From assembly GCF_033126985.1 (NCBI RefSeq), contig NZ_AP024714.1, positions 806,001 through 870,000 of the forward strand: DNA of 64,000 bases. Direction: 5' to 3'. This document shows positions 53,537-62,154 of the stretch, one piece after another. The stretch's first letter is position 1, and the number at the start of each line of letters is the position of its first letter. Under the pieces are notes generated by a model. It was not told where the DNA came from, did not search any database, and saw only the letters and a list, made by a program, of their open reading frames with translations. The translations under genes and the position numbers were made by a program. The stretch is from Methylomarinovum caldicuralii (lineage in GTDB: Bacteria > Pseudomonadota > Gammaproteobacteria > Methylococcales > Methylothermaceae).

Positions 53537-54310
53537 TCAGGCGACCACCACCAAAGGCCGGTTTTCGGCCAGGGGATGGGGCAGCACTTTGACCGGCCAG
53601 GCGAACACTTCCGACAACAACGGTTCCTGTAAGACTTCGGCGGGTGCGCCTTCTGCCACCTTGCGGCCGGCGGCGAGAATCATGATTCTGTCACTGTAGG
53701 CGGCGGCCAGATTGAGGTCGTGAAGCACGATCAGTATTCCCACCCGGTGACGGCGCGCGAAGTGGCGGAGGGAGGCAAGGATGCGATGCTGATGGGCCAG
53801 GTCGAGCGGAGCGGTCGGCTCATCGAGGAACAACCAGCGGGGGCCGTTATCGTTCCAGATCTGTGCCAGCACCCGTGCCAACTGGACCCGTTGGCGCTCA
53901 CCCCCCGACAGGGTGGGGTACTGCCGCATGGCCAACGCCTGAATGTCCGTGAGAGCCATGGCGGTCCGGGCCACCGCCAAATTGTAGTCGCCGGGTGTTG
54001 TATGGGGGATGCGCCCCATCAGCACCACTTCCAGGGCGGTGAAGGAGAACTGGAGATCACTGCGTTGCGGCAGCACCGCCCGCCGTCGGGCCAAGGCCCT
54101 GGGAGTCCACCGTTGCAACAGGGTGTCCGCCAGCCACACACGGCCTGCGCTGGGCGACCATTCGCCACTGAGCACTTTCAACAGGGTGGATTTGCCCGCG
54201 CCGTTGGGGCCGGCTACCACCATCACCTCACCGGCGGTCAAATGAACCGAGATCTCCTGCAGCAAGGGTCGGCCCCCCCGAACGACGCTGATCCCGTCCG
54301 CCTTCAGCAC
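53537..54310 (-). CDS. hmuV: Hemin ABC transporter ATP-binding protein
   Basis: 257 residues: Walker A GPNGAGKST, Q-loop VLPQRSDLQFSF, signature LSGGERQRVQLARV, Walker B WLFLDEPTAPLD, H-loop VLHDLN. The insertion ARVLAQIWNDNGPRWLFL between signature and Walker B is typical for HmuV/HemV. Overlaps hmuU by 7 bp; energises heme import. Confidence 0.95.
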   Translation of the reverse strand: MLKADGISVVRGGRPLLQEISVHLTAGEVMVVAGPNGAGKSTLLKVLSGEWSPSAGRVWLADTLLQRWTPRALARRRAVLPQRSDLQFSFTALEVVLMGRIPHTTPGDYNLAVARTAMALTDIQALAMRQYPTLSGGERQRVQLARVLAQIWNDNGPRWLFLDEPTAPLDLAHQHRILASLRHFARRHRVGILIVLHDLNLAAAYSDRIMILAAGRKVAEGAPAEVLQEPLLSEVFAWPVKVLPHPLAENRPLVVVA

Positions 54311-55356
54311 TCCATCCGCCCCCGGCCGCTACGGTACAGGAGCCACAAAAAGAACGGCCCACCCAGCAATCCGGTCAGAATGCCGATGGGCAGTTCCGCC
54401 GGCGCCTCCAGGGTGCGGGCGCCCAGGTCGGCCAGCAGCAACAGGGCGGCACCCGTCAACGCCGCCCCGGGCAAAAGGCTGCGATGATCAGGCCCCAGCC
54501 ACAGGCGCACCAGGTGTGGGGCCACCAGACCGATAAAACCGATGATCCCGGTCAGGGCCACCGCCGCTCCCACCCCCAGCGCGACCAAGGCCACCAGGGT
54601 TCGCCTGAGCCGTTGAACCGCAAAGCCCAGATGGCCGGCTTCGGCCTCTCCCAGCAACAGGGCGTTGAGGGCCTTGGACCAGCAAGGCAGCAGGATCACG
54701 ACGGCGAGCAACAGCGGCAGCCCAACTCGCAACTGCGTCCAGGTGACACCGCCCAGGCTGCCCATGCTCCAGAAAGTCAGGGCCCGCAGCTGCTGGTCGT
54801 CGGCCAGATAGGTAAACAGACCGGTGACCGCTCCGCCCAGGGCATTGACGGCGATGCCGGCCAGCAGCAGTCCGGCGGTGTCGCCGGGACGGGTAATGCT
54901 GGCGAAGAACTGAACCAGCCGGGTCGCGCCCAGGCCGCCAGCGAAAGCGGCCAGAGAGACCGTGGCCGGGCCGAAACGGTGCCAATCCAGTACGATGGCG
55001 GCCACTGCGCCCAAAGCCGCACCGGCAGAAATACCGATCAAGGCCGGATCGGCCAACGGGTTGCGGAACAGCCCCTGCATGACGGCGCCACTGAGAGCCA
55101 GGACGGCGCCGACGGCCAACCCCAGGATCACCCGCGGCAACCGAACCAGCAATACGACGTTTGTCGCAAAATCACCGTTGTCCACCCCCGCCAACGCTTT
55201 GGATAGGATGGCCGACACCTGCCGCGGGGCGATCGGCACCGCGCCCACCCCCAGGGAAACCAGAACGATCAGCGCCACCATCAGTATCAGACCGCCCAAC
55301 ATCCAAACCGGGCGGCGCGGCATTGCCCTCCGGCTGGAAAGCACCGAACTGCTCAT
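54304..55356 (-). CDS. hmuU: Hemin ABC transporter permease
   Basis: 350-residue FecCD-family permease with about ten helices. Recognisable stretches are LALSGAVMQGLFRNPLADPALIGISAGAALGA, VTWTQLRVGLPLLLAV, and GIIGFIGLVAPHLVRLW. Forms the inner-membrane channel with HmuV. Start overlaps hmuT stop by 4 bp. Confidence 0.95.
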   Translation of the reverse strand: MSSSVLSSRRAMPRRPVWMLGGLILMVALIVLVSLGVGAVPIAPRQVSAILSKALAGVDNGDFATNVVLLVRLPRVILGLAVGAVLALSGAVMQGLFRNPLADPALIGISAGAALGAVAAIVLDWHRFGPATVSLAAFAGGLGATRLVQFFASITRPGDTAGLLLAGIAVNALGGAVTGLFTYLADDQQLRALTFWSMGSLGGVTWTQLRVGLPLLLAVVILLPCWSKALNALLLGEAEAGHLGFAVQRLRRTLVALVALGVGAAVALTGIIGFIGLVAPHLVRLWLGPDHRSLLPGAALTGAALLLLADLGARTLEAPAELPIGILTGLLGGPFFLWLLYRSGRGRMEC

Positions 55357-56216
55357 GGTTTTGGCGGATGAAGTTTTTCCAGCAGTTCCAGAGCGGCCTG
55401 CGGCGTCCTGGGTCCGAAGCCCAGCAGATACAGGCTGTCCCTGACCACGAGCCGACGGGACAGGTGGGCTGGCGTCAGCGCCAGTCCGGGCAATTGCCAG
55501 ACTGTCTCCGGATCGCCCAGGGCTTCGGCCATCTGTTCGCTGATGACCACCACTTCGGGGGCAGCGGCGATCATCGCTTCAGTGGAAACCGGCCGGTACC
55601 CCCGGTGCGTCAGGGCGTTGACGCCGCCGGCCTGGACGATCATCCGGTCCGCCGCCGTATCCTTGCCCGCCGCCAGAGGGGAACCCCGGACCAAATGCAA
55701 CAGAAACACGACACGCGGACGGCGGTCGATCGCCGCCAGACGCCGCGCCAGGGTGGCGAAACCCTCGGCCACCCGGCGTTTCAGTCTTTCCCCTTCGGCT
55801 TCACGCCCCAGGATGGCCGCCACCTGGGCGATCTTGTCCAGGACACCTTTGGGGGAGTGGTCTTCGCTCAACTGGATCACCTTTACTCCTGCCGCACGCA
55901 GCTGATCCAGCACCTGGGGCGGTCCGGCCGCCTCGGTGGTGAGCACCAGGTCCGGCCGCAGCGACAGAACGCCTTCGGTCGACAGATTGCGCAGATAGCC
56001 CACCTGGGGCAGTCGCGCCGCCTGGGGCGGATAACGGCTGGTACTGTCGACCCCCACCAGCCGGTCTTCGGCGCCCAGGGCATAGACGATTTCGGTCAGG
56101 GCGCCACCGGCGACGACGATCCGTTCATAGCCCAGGGCGGGAAGCCCGAACAGCACCAGAAAAAGCACCCTGCTCACCTGCAGGGCCCGGTGAGCGACGC
56201 CCGGATGCGCCATCAT
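55353..56216 (-). CDS. hmuT: Periplasmic hemin-binding protein
   Basis: 287 residues of the class III binding-protein fold with a long backbone helix. Signal peptide within residues about 1-29 (VLFLVLFGLPALG). Mature N terminus RIVVAGGALTEIVYALGAEDRLVGVDSTSRYP is typical of HmuT/HemT; heme is usually held by Tyr/His, candidates in STSRYPP and GYRPVSTEA. Overlaps HugZ stop and hmuU start by 4 bp each. Confidence 0.93.
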   Translation of the reverse strand: MMAHPGVAHRALQVSRVLFLVLFGLPALGYERIVVAGGALTEIVYALGAEDRLVGVDSTSRYPPQAARLPQVGYLRNLSTEGVLSLRPDLVLTTEAAGPPQVLDQLRAAGVKVIQLSEDHSPKGVLDKIAQVAAILGREAEGERLKRRVAEGFATLARRLAAIDRRPRVVFLLHLVRGSPLAAGKDTAADRMIVQAGGVNALTHRGYRPVSTEAMIAAAPEVVVISEQMAEALGDPETVWQLPGLALTPAHLSRRLVVRDSLYLLGFGPRTPQAALELLEKLHPPKP

Positions 56217-56752
56217 AAGGCGGCTGGATCAGGCAGAGGCTGTCCATCCCGGCGCCGATGCCCCTGGCCGGTCAGATGGCGGATCTCGCTCAATCCCACG
56301 CCTTCCAGGGCGAAAGCCAGGCCGAAGCCTTTGACGTACAGTCCCCGGATGGGATGCAGGCAGAACAGATGGAAATCGGCCAATTCCTCCAGCGGTTTGA
56401 AATACTTGCCGAAGCTTTCATGAAAACAGCGCACCACCTGCCGATGCGGCTCCGTTCCATGAGGGATCTCTTCGGCCTGGCATTGAAAACTCAGCCGTCG
56501 GCGGGCGAAGGGATTGACGGTGTCGCGCTCGTCATCGGCGAACAGGATGCCGGCACGGCCGGTGTCCATGAAGTTGCGGGTCCGCTGCACCGTGTCACTG
56601 ATATACACGTAATAGTCGCCGTCGAAGGCGACAAAGGGCGCATAGCTGGCATGGGGCATCCCTTCGCGGTCCACGCTGGCGATGAACAGGGTGCGAAAGT
56701 GGCCTGGATAGGCCAGGGCTTCGCGGCGGATTGCTTCAGGATCAATGGTCAT
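56213..56752 (-). CDS. hugZ: Heme-utilisation protein, HugZ/HutZ type
   Basis: 179 residues of the split-barrel FMN/PNPOx fold (FIASVDREGMPHASYAPFVAFDGDYYVYISD). HugZ/HutZ proteins break down imported heme to release iron. The C-terminal PIRGLYVKGFGLAFAL region includes the heme-proximal segment seen in the family. Placed between the heme receptor and transporter genes, which supports the call over a pyridoxamine oxidase. Sits 12 bp after the small hypothetical gene. Confidence 0.9.
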   Translation of the reverse strand: MTIDPEAIRREALAYPGHFRTLFIASVDREGMPHASYAPFVAFDGDYYVYISDTVQRTRNFMDTGRAGILFADDERDTVNPFARRRLSFQCQAEEIPHGTEPHRQVVRCFHESFGKYFKPLEELADFHLFCLHPIRGLYVKGFGLAFALEGVGLSEIRHLTGQGHRRRDGQPLPDPAAL

Positions 56753-56764
56753 GGTATGGCCTCC

Positions 56765-57049
56765 TTACGATGTGTTGATTCGGGCTTTGAAGTCACAACG
56801 GGCCTGCTCCCGGCGGGCCAGGCATTGCCAGTACAGGACCTGGTGGCGGTAATGGCACCAGGTGACGGCATCGGTGTGAAAATCCGGATGCAGGCACAAC
56901 AACCGATAGAGGGCGGCGATGGTGCCTGCCAATCGTGGATCCGGTGCGCTGCGGTAGTCCTGGATCAAACGCTGAACCCGGTCTTCCAGGATGGCAGGCC
57001 GCAGGTGGGCTAAGGGATGTTCGCGCCAGAAAGGGTGGGGAGCCATCAT
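56765..57049 (-). CDS. Small hypothetical protein in heme operon
   Basis: 94 residues, helical, rich in His/Arg/Cys (LLCLHPDFHTDAVTWCHYRHQVLYWQCLARR in short pieces). Three bp after the heme receptor gene and 12 bp before hugZ, so it is part of the operon. Not recognised; the clustered His/Cys could bind heme or metal. ATG 57049 with an adjacent second ATG. Confidence 0.6.
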   Translation of the reverse strand: MMAPHPFWREHPLAHLRPAILEDRVQRLIQDYRSAPDPRLAGTIAALYRLLCLHPDFHTDAVTWCHYRHQVLYWQCLARREQARCDFKARINTS

Positions 57050-57052
57050 GGG

Positions 57053-59092
57053 TCAGAACCGATAGGACAGGTTGATCTTGAAATTGCGGCCCGGGGACTT
57101 GAGCAATGACAGGTGTTCGCGGTAGTCCCGGTCACCCAGATTGTCGATGGCGAAATCGGCCCGCAGGCCGGCCAGTGCCTTATGGCGCGGCTGCCAGGAC
57201 AGACGCAGATCGTGCACGGTGAACCCCGGCGTGTCTTCGATGCCGGCCGGCACCCGGTCCTGGTCTTCGACGATCCGGGTCCGCCAGCCCAGGGACAAAC
57301 CCAGCTCGGGATGACGCAGGCCGGCCTGGATCACCCACTCGTCCGGGGCCACATTGGCCAGCGGCCGGTGCTCGGTTTTGTCCCGCCCGCGGGTCTGGGA
57401 ATAGGCGAATCCCAGCCAGGCGTAGCGCTGTTGGTAGTTCAGCTCGGCTTCGAACCCTTCCAGCTCGGCGTCACGAACGTTGCGGTGCGTGGTGAAGCCG
57501 CCCGGCCCCGGATTGAGCGGCGGCATGGGGCGGGGCGAGAATACCACGATGGTATCGATGAAATCGTCCACCTGATTGCGAAAGAAACTGGCCCGAATTC
57601 GCAGGCGGTCGTCCGCGAACCACAATCCGTTTTTTTTGATCCGCAAGCCCACCTCTTTGTTGTGGGCCTTCTCCGGGTCAAGGTTGGGGTTGGGAAGGAA
57701 ACGGTTGGCACACCCGGGCCCGCAGGTGAAGTGGGTGCCGGAAACGAACAGTTCATTGAGATCCGGGGATCGGAAGGCTTCGTTGTAGGCGAGGCTCAAG
57801 CCCAGCCAGTCGGTGAGCCACCACAGCGCGCCCGCCCGGAAAGTGACCTCGCCGGCGCTCCGCTCCAGGTCTCCCCTTTGGCTCTGGCGCTGGTAATAAT
57901 CCCAGCGTACCCCGCCGAACAGGGTGAGGGGGTCGAAAATCCGCATCTCATCCTGAAGGTAGATCCCAGCCACATCGGATTCGGCATCCGGGAAGCTGGA
58001 ACGCGGCTCGCCGTTTCGGTCCGCCTTGCCCTGGTCGTGGTAGTAGTCGATGCCGTAGGTCAGGCGCTGGGATACGGCGCCCCACTGTCCCAGGTCAGAG
58101 CGGTTGAGCAGGTTGACGCCGGTGGTGGTGAAATCGGTCTCGTCACGCCGGCGGTTCGCCCTTCGGGTTTTTTCCCGGATGAAAACCTGGTTGTGATAGG
58201 CGGTCATGTTGAGATCGAGCCAGGGATGCTGCGGTTGAAAACGATAGTTGAAAATGAAATTGTGCTGTTGGGTTTCCCGGTCCACCAGGGGATTCCCGCT
58301 CCCGTCCCGGGACTGGGGGTTGAAGGGCACCTGCTGGTTTTGCCCCAGGCTCTGGGCGGAAAAACTCAGGGAGTGGTCCGGATGGGGGCTGAAACGGAAT
58401 TTAGCCAGGCCGGAATAGGCATCGAAGCCGGAATGTTCCAGGCGTCCTCGCCCAAGCTGGATGTCCTCGCTGCCCCGGAAGGCAAAATGGAACAGATAAT
58501 CGAACCGCTCACCCAAGAGTCCATAGACGGCCGCACTGCCCAACCCCTGGTCACTGACGCTTTGAAAGCCGCCTTTGACCTTTGCCCCGAAGCGCTGACC
58601 GGGCGCCACCAGATCGACGGCGTCCTTGGTCTGCAAGGAGACCACGCCGCCGATGGCACCGCTGCCCCACAGGGCGGAAACCGGCCCGCGTACGACTTCG
58701 ACCCGCTTGAGCAGATCGGGATCGATGAACATTCGGCTGTTGTGGCCCCGGACGAAGTTCTGCCGGGCACCATCGAGCAGGTATAAGACCCGTTCGTCAC
58801 CGATACCCCGGATCACCGTGCGTTGGCCGACATTTCTCGGTCCACCGGCAATGTCGACATTGGGCAGTTCCAGCAGCAGGTCACCGAGATCACCAGCCTG
58901 CTCACGCTGGATGGCTTCGCCATCGAGCACTGTGGCCGATTCGGGCAGATCGAGCACGTCATAAGCACCCCGGCTGGCCGTCACCACCATGCCTTCCAGT
59001 TGAATCACGTTGGCCGGGGTCTCCGCCCGGGCGGGCCAGGACAGGCCGAGCAGTATCGCCGCTGCCGCACTTTTTTGGTGTATTGGCTTCAT
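57053..59092 (-). CDS. TonB-dependent heme receptor
   Basis: 679 residues from ATG 59092 (upstream codons to 59137 read through the Fur-box leader). Signal peptide about 1-24; TonB box EGMVVTAS; plug domain with RVEVVRGPVSALWGSGAIGG; receptor barrel with FRAP-like FRSPDLNELFVSG and NPNLDPEKAHNKEVGLR, the FRAP/NPNL heme-receptor region; ends LSYRF. HmuR/PhuR/HutA class. Precedes the hugZ-hmuTUV genes in one operon. Confidence 0.93.
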   Translation of the reverse strand: MKPIHQKSAAAAILLGLSWPARAETPANVIQLEGMVVTASRGAYDVLDLPESATVLDGEAIQREQAGDLGDLLLELPNVDIAGGPRNVGQRTVIRGIGDERVLYLLDGARQNFVRGHNSRMFIDPDLLKRVEVVRGPVSALWGSGAIGGVVSLQTKDAVDLVAPGQRFGAKVKGGFQSVSDQGLGSAAVYGLLGERFDYLFHFAFRGSEDIQLGRGRLEHSGFDAYSGLAKFRFSPHPDHSLSFSAQSLGQNQQVPFNPQSRDGSGNPLVDRETQQHNFIFNYRFQPQHPWLDLNMTAYHNQVFIREKTRRANRRRDETDFTTTGVNLLNRSDLGQWGAVSQRLTYGIDYYHDQGKADRNGEPRSSFPDAESDVAGIYLQDEMRIFDPLTLFGGVRWDYYQRQSQRGDLERSAGEVTFRAGALWWLTDWLGLSLAYNEAFRSPDLNELFVSGTHFTCGPGCANRFLPNPNLDPEKAHNKEVGLRIKKNGLWFADDRLRIRASFFRNQVDDFIDTIVVFSPRPMPPLNPGPGGFTTHRNVRDAELEGFEAELNYQQRYAWLGFAYSQTRGRDKTEHRPLANVAPDEWVIQAGLRHPELGLSLGWRTRIVEDQDRVPAGIEDTPGFTVHDLRLSWQPRHKALAGLRADFAIDNLGDRDYREHLSLLKSPGRNFKINLSYRF

Positions 59093-59139
59093 GATCGCTT
59101 CACCCGAGATCAGCATGCCTTGTTGAAAGGCAAACATAA

Positions 59140-59454
59140 TTACAAAAGCTTATGATAATCATTACTATTCCAATGAATATCCCCTACGGGCACCTTCGCG
59201 GCCTGCCGCCGCAACCGCTCGTGGTCGAGCGTCGCCAAACGCTGCCATTGTTCCCGCAGTTTGCCGATGGCGCCCCTCCAATCACCCAGCGCCTCCCGAT
59301 AGGGCGGACTCAGGATCACACCCAGGTGATAGGCCACTTTTCTGGCCAGTACCGGGCAGGGCCGAAGGGTGTAGCAGGTCATCAAATGTTGGGTGACGGT
59401 CATCAGGGCGGTAAAGTCCGGCGCCTGATCCGATTTTGCCGGTGACTGGCTCAT
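59140..59454 (-). CDS. Hypothetical protein upstream of heme receptor
   Basis: 104 residues, no signal peptide. TQHLMTCYTLRPCPVLARKVAYHLGVILSP, read in pieces, has two cysteines. Strong CAGGAGGGG 6 bp before the ATG. Not recognised. Its end lies just downstream of the second Fur box and 47 bp before the heme receptor start, suggesting co-regulation. Confidence 0.65.
   Translation of the reverse strand: MSQSPAKSDQAPDFTALMTVTQHLMTCYTLRPCPVLARKVAYHLGVILSPPYREALGDWRGAIGKLREQWQRLATLDHERLRRQAAKVPVGDIHWNSNDYHKLL
59148..59166. promoter_or_regulatory. Fur box upstream of heme receptor
   Basis: Core ATGATAATCAT (59152-59162) is identical to the centre of the Fur consensus; about 15 of 19 positions match by eye. 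It lies 56-74 bp before the receptor ATG and overlaps the 3' end of the small hypothetical gene. Confidence 0.85.
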
Positions 59455-59689
59455 GTTTCCCCTCCTGTGACAAAGATCCCGGCCCCTGCCGCAGGGACTG
59501 GGAACAGGCTTTCAGCAACAGTGTTCTGACCCGGCGGTGGGTTTCGCGATCGAGACAGCGGAAATCGGCCGCATGCAGCCGACCTTCCCGCAACAACCGC
59601 AACACCGTGGCCGGGGACAGTTCCAGTTTCAATCCCGGCTCGACGGTCACGTTTACGGGCGCAGCTATGAAATCGAGACGGCGCGCCAC
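59282..59689 (-). CDS. Possible ORF, heavily overlapped
   Basis: From GTG 59689 the frame reads ARRLDFIAAPVNVTVEPGLK, then LELSPATVLRLLREGRLHAADFRCLDRETHRRVR in pieces: a plausible protein sequence for about 75 codons. It then runs 170 bp out of frame over the better-supported 59140-59454 gene, so its true end was probably lost by a frameshift near 59470. In another frame a TGA overlaps the downstream ATG (ATGA), as expected for the original stop. Treat as a doubtful or damaged gene. Confidence 0.4.
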   Translation of the reverse strand: MARRLDFIAAPVNVTVEPGLKLELSPATVLRLLREGRLHAADFRCLDRETHRRVRTLLLKACSQSLRQGPGSLSQEGKHEPVTGKIGSGAGLYRPDDRHPTFDDLLHPSALPGTGQKSGLSPGCDPESALSGGAG

Positions 59690-60182
59690 GACGACACCTC
59701 GGCGGTGGATTTCCCGGCCAGTGCCTGCAATCCCTGTACGAAGGCGCTCAGGCTCGAGCGGGGCAGCAACAGGCAGGGCTTGCCGTGATGGCGGCACTCC
59801 CGTTTGAGGCGGTGGACCGCGTCATGACTGACCCGATCCAGGGGGCACAGGATCCAGTCGGCCTGGGCCACCAGCTCCCTCAGCAAGATGCGGTTGTCCT
59901 CCTGACCGCCGTCGTGGTCGATCAATTCCCCCTGCCAGCGCTGAACCAGCCGGCGCAGATTGGCCAGGTGACTTTTGAGGCCGCCGACATACAAAATCCG
60001 CCGCCCCTGCAGACTGACCTGCCGTTCTCCTTCCGCCTGGGCGTTCAGTATCCATTCCAGCGCCTGACGTTCCCGCTGTTCCTGCTCTAACCGGGCCTGC
60101 AGGGCACGCGCCTTCGCCTGATGTTCCTCCAGGGTCTGTTGCGCCGCCTCCAGACGCAACGTCAGCCGTTCATTGCGCCAGG
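59665..60182 (-). pseudogene. DUF2325 gene, 3' part (separated by group II intron)
   Basis: Carries a coiled coil (RLTLRLEAAQQTLEEHQAK...) and a full DUF2325 domain: ILYVGGLKSHLANLRRLV, GELIDHDGG, ADWILCPLDRVSHDA, VKR-type LKRECRHHGKPCLLLPRSSLSAF. It has no start of its own apart from a methionine-free junction; the 5' part lies beyond the intron at 62155-62890. Joining the parts at about 60182/62155 restores one frame (RW-P-AWRNER). The domain is therefore cut from its promoter. Confidence 0.85.
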
Positions 60183-60765
60183 CCAAGCCTGGAGAAGGAG
60201 GAAGTTATGTAGAAGGAAAGACATCGCTGAAACCTTCAGAGCGACCTGACAGGTGCAAGTCCTGTCCGGCCAAGGCTGGCCACCAGCCGGAACCGAGTGT
60301 TGCGTGGTCGAGGAGCGATCCCGACTGCGAAGCGTACACAGGGGGCCTGTAGGCCGCGTGATGGAGCCTCGAAAGTACGGAATGCGGAGCCGACGTTGTT
60401 GAACGGACGGAAGGCAACAGGGGTGGTGCTGTACTGGCCTGGCATCATCCCTCCGCCGGGGTCGAAGAGCGGGGCATGCAGGGCAAGGGTCGCCCAGGAA
60501 CCTGGGAGGGCTCGAACACTCCCTGCGGGAAGAGCGGTGCGGGCGCCGTGTGAGAAAAGGTCCAGGCCCATCGGAGCGGTGTCCGGCCGATGGGAGCGAA
60601 CGGGACACGAAGCAGGGTACCGGCGCGCGAAGGCGACGAAGCGCGCTGGGAAGGTGATCGAGCAATCGGAGCCTGCCGATAGTACCTGGGAAGTCGGGGA
60701 ACCTGCCCCAAGGGACCCGATGGAGGGAAGCGGCAGGTCGGACGATGGGGCTTTCGGAGGGACAG

Positions 60766-62079
60766 ATGGCCGGGACATCGAGCCAGGAGAACATCTCAAC
60801 ACGACAACGGAAGCTAGCGGAACTGGCCCGGATCGAACCGAAGCTGGAACTGACCACGATTGCCCACCACATCGACGTGGTGTGGCTGGAAGAAGCCTGG
60901 CGGCGCACCCGCAAGGACGGGGCCGCCGGGGTGGACGGCGTGACTGCATCCCAATACGCAGCCGACTTAGAGGAGAACCTGACGCGCCTGCTGGAACGGT
61001 TCAAGACCGGCCGGTATCGGGCGCCTGCGGTACGGCGCGTCCACCTGCCCAAGCCGGGAACGGGAAAGACCCGCCCGATCGGCATTCCCACGCTGGAAGA
61101 CAAGGTGCTGCAACGGGCGGTGCTGATGGCGCTGGAACCCATCTTCGAGCAGGACTTTCTCGACTGCGCCTACGGGTTCCGGCCCGGACGCAGTGCCCAC
61201 CAGGCCCTGGAGAGGCTATGGGGCGGGCTGATGGCCATGGGCGGTGGCTGGGTCATCGACCTGGACATCCAAAACTTCTTCGACGACGTGGACCGGGACC
61301 GGCTGCGGAACTTTCTGGGGCAGAGGGTGCGCGACGGCGTGATCTGCCGCGCGATTGGTAAATGGCTGAATGCCGGCGTCATGGAGAGCGGACAGCTTCA
61401 CTACCCCGAACAAGGGACACCGCAAGGTGGGGTGATCTCCCCACTGCTGGCCAACCTCTACCTGCATCACGTGCTCGACCTGTGGTTCGAGCAGACGGTC
61501 AAACCGCGACTGCAAGGCAGCGCCTTCGAAGTCCGGTTCGCCGACGATGCGGTCCTGGTGTTCGAACGGGAAGAAGACGCCCGGCGGGTATTGGCCGTTC
61601 TGGGCAAGCGCCTGGCCAAATACGGCCTGCGCCTGCACCCGGACAAAACCCGCCTGCTCGACTTCAGAAAACCCGGACGGAAAGGCCAGAGCTTCCAATA
61701 CCTGGGATTCACCCACTACTGGGGACGCTCAGGGAAAGGGCGTTGGGTCGTCAAACGCAAGACCGCCCAAGCCCGGCTCAGCCGCTCCCTGCAGGCGATC
61801 AACCACTGGTGCCGGATGCACCGCCACTGGCCGGTTGCAGACCAACAAGCGGCCCTGAGCCGCAAACTCAAGGGGCATTATGCCTACTATGGGATCGTCG
61901 GCAACAGCCAATCGCTGGCCCGCTTCCTGTACGAGGTCAGACGGCGCTGGTACAAATGGTTGTCCCGCCGCAACCGGGAACGGATGAACTGGGACCATTT
62001 TGGGCGGCTGTACAAACGATACCCACTCCCCCCACCGCGCGTGGTTCACGGAATTGCCCGTTGCGTAGCGACGCCATAG
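60766..62079 (+). CDS. ltrA: Group II intron reverse transcriptase/maturase
   Basis: 437 residues from ATG 60766, which has CGGAGGG 4 bp upstream (ATG 60745 is an alternative). RT domains in order: AGVDGVT (RT1), RPIGIPTLEDKVLQRAV, YGFRPGRSAHQAL, DLDIQNFFDDVD, QGTPQGGVISPLLANLYL, and the catalytic FADD box near residue 258 (Phe replaces the usual Tyr), GLRLHPDKT, LGF. Then the maturase X domain (WLSRRNRERMNWDHF). No HNH endonuclease follows, so it is an En-minus type. Intact frame. Confidence 0.95.
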   Translation: MAGTSSQENISTRQRKLAELARIEPKLELTTIAHHIDVVWLEEAWRRTRKDGAAGVDGVTASQYAADLEENLTRLLERFKTGRYRAPAVRRVHLPKPGTGKTRPIGIPTLEDKVLQRAVLMALEPIFEQDFLDCAYGFRPGRSAHQALERLWGGLMAMGGGWVIDLDIQNFFDDVDRDRLRNFLGQRVRDGVICRAIGKWLNAGVMESGQLHYPEQGTPQGGVISPLLANLYLHHVLDLWFEQTVKPRLQGSAFEVRFADDAVLVFEREEDARRVLAVLGKRLAKYGLRLHPDKTRLLDFRKPGRKGQSFQYLGFTHYWGRSGKGRWVVKRKTAQARLSRSLQAINHWCRMHRHWPVADQQAALSRKLKGHYAYYGIVGNSQSLARFLYEVRRRWYKWLSRRNRERMNWDHFGRLYKRYPLPPPRVVHGIARCVATP

Positions 62080-62085
62080 TCCGAG

Positions 62086-62120
62086 GAGCCGGATGCCTTA
62101 ATGGGGCACGTCCGGATCTG
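62086..62120 (+). ncRNA. Group II intron catalytic domain V
   Basis: 35-nt hairpin GAGCCGGATGCC-TTAA-TGGGGCACGTCCGGATCTG (described in parts) with the AGC catalytic triad and distal bulge. It begins 6 nt after the maturase stop and is followed by the domain VI stem CCGCGGG/CCCGCGG. Confidence 0.9.
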
Positions 62121-62154
62121 TGGGAACCGCGGGTGAGCAATCGCCCGCGGTCAC

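Larger units (their letters stand above)
60183..62154 (+). mobile_element. Group II intron with reverse transcriptase
   Basis: About 2 kb inserted into the DUF2325 gene in antisense orientation. The 3' end is clear: domain V at 62086-62120 (AGC triad 62087-62089, hairpin CCGGATGCC-TTAA-GGGGCACGTCCGG) followed by domain VI hairpin and an AC end near 62154. The 560-nt region before the reading frame is domain I-IV RNA rich in hairpins. No GUGYG was found at the left junction, so the exact 5' boundary is inferred from restoring the host frame and a 5' truncation is possible. Confidence 0.88.

Noticed and set aside
60236-61142. Minus-strand frames opposite the intron leader
   Set aside because: They lie opposite structured intron RNA and the reverse transcriptase start; no protein features.
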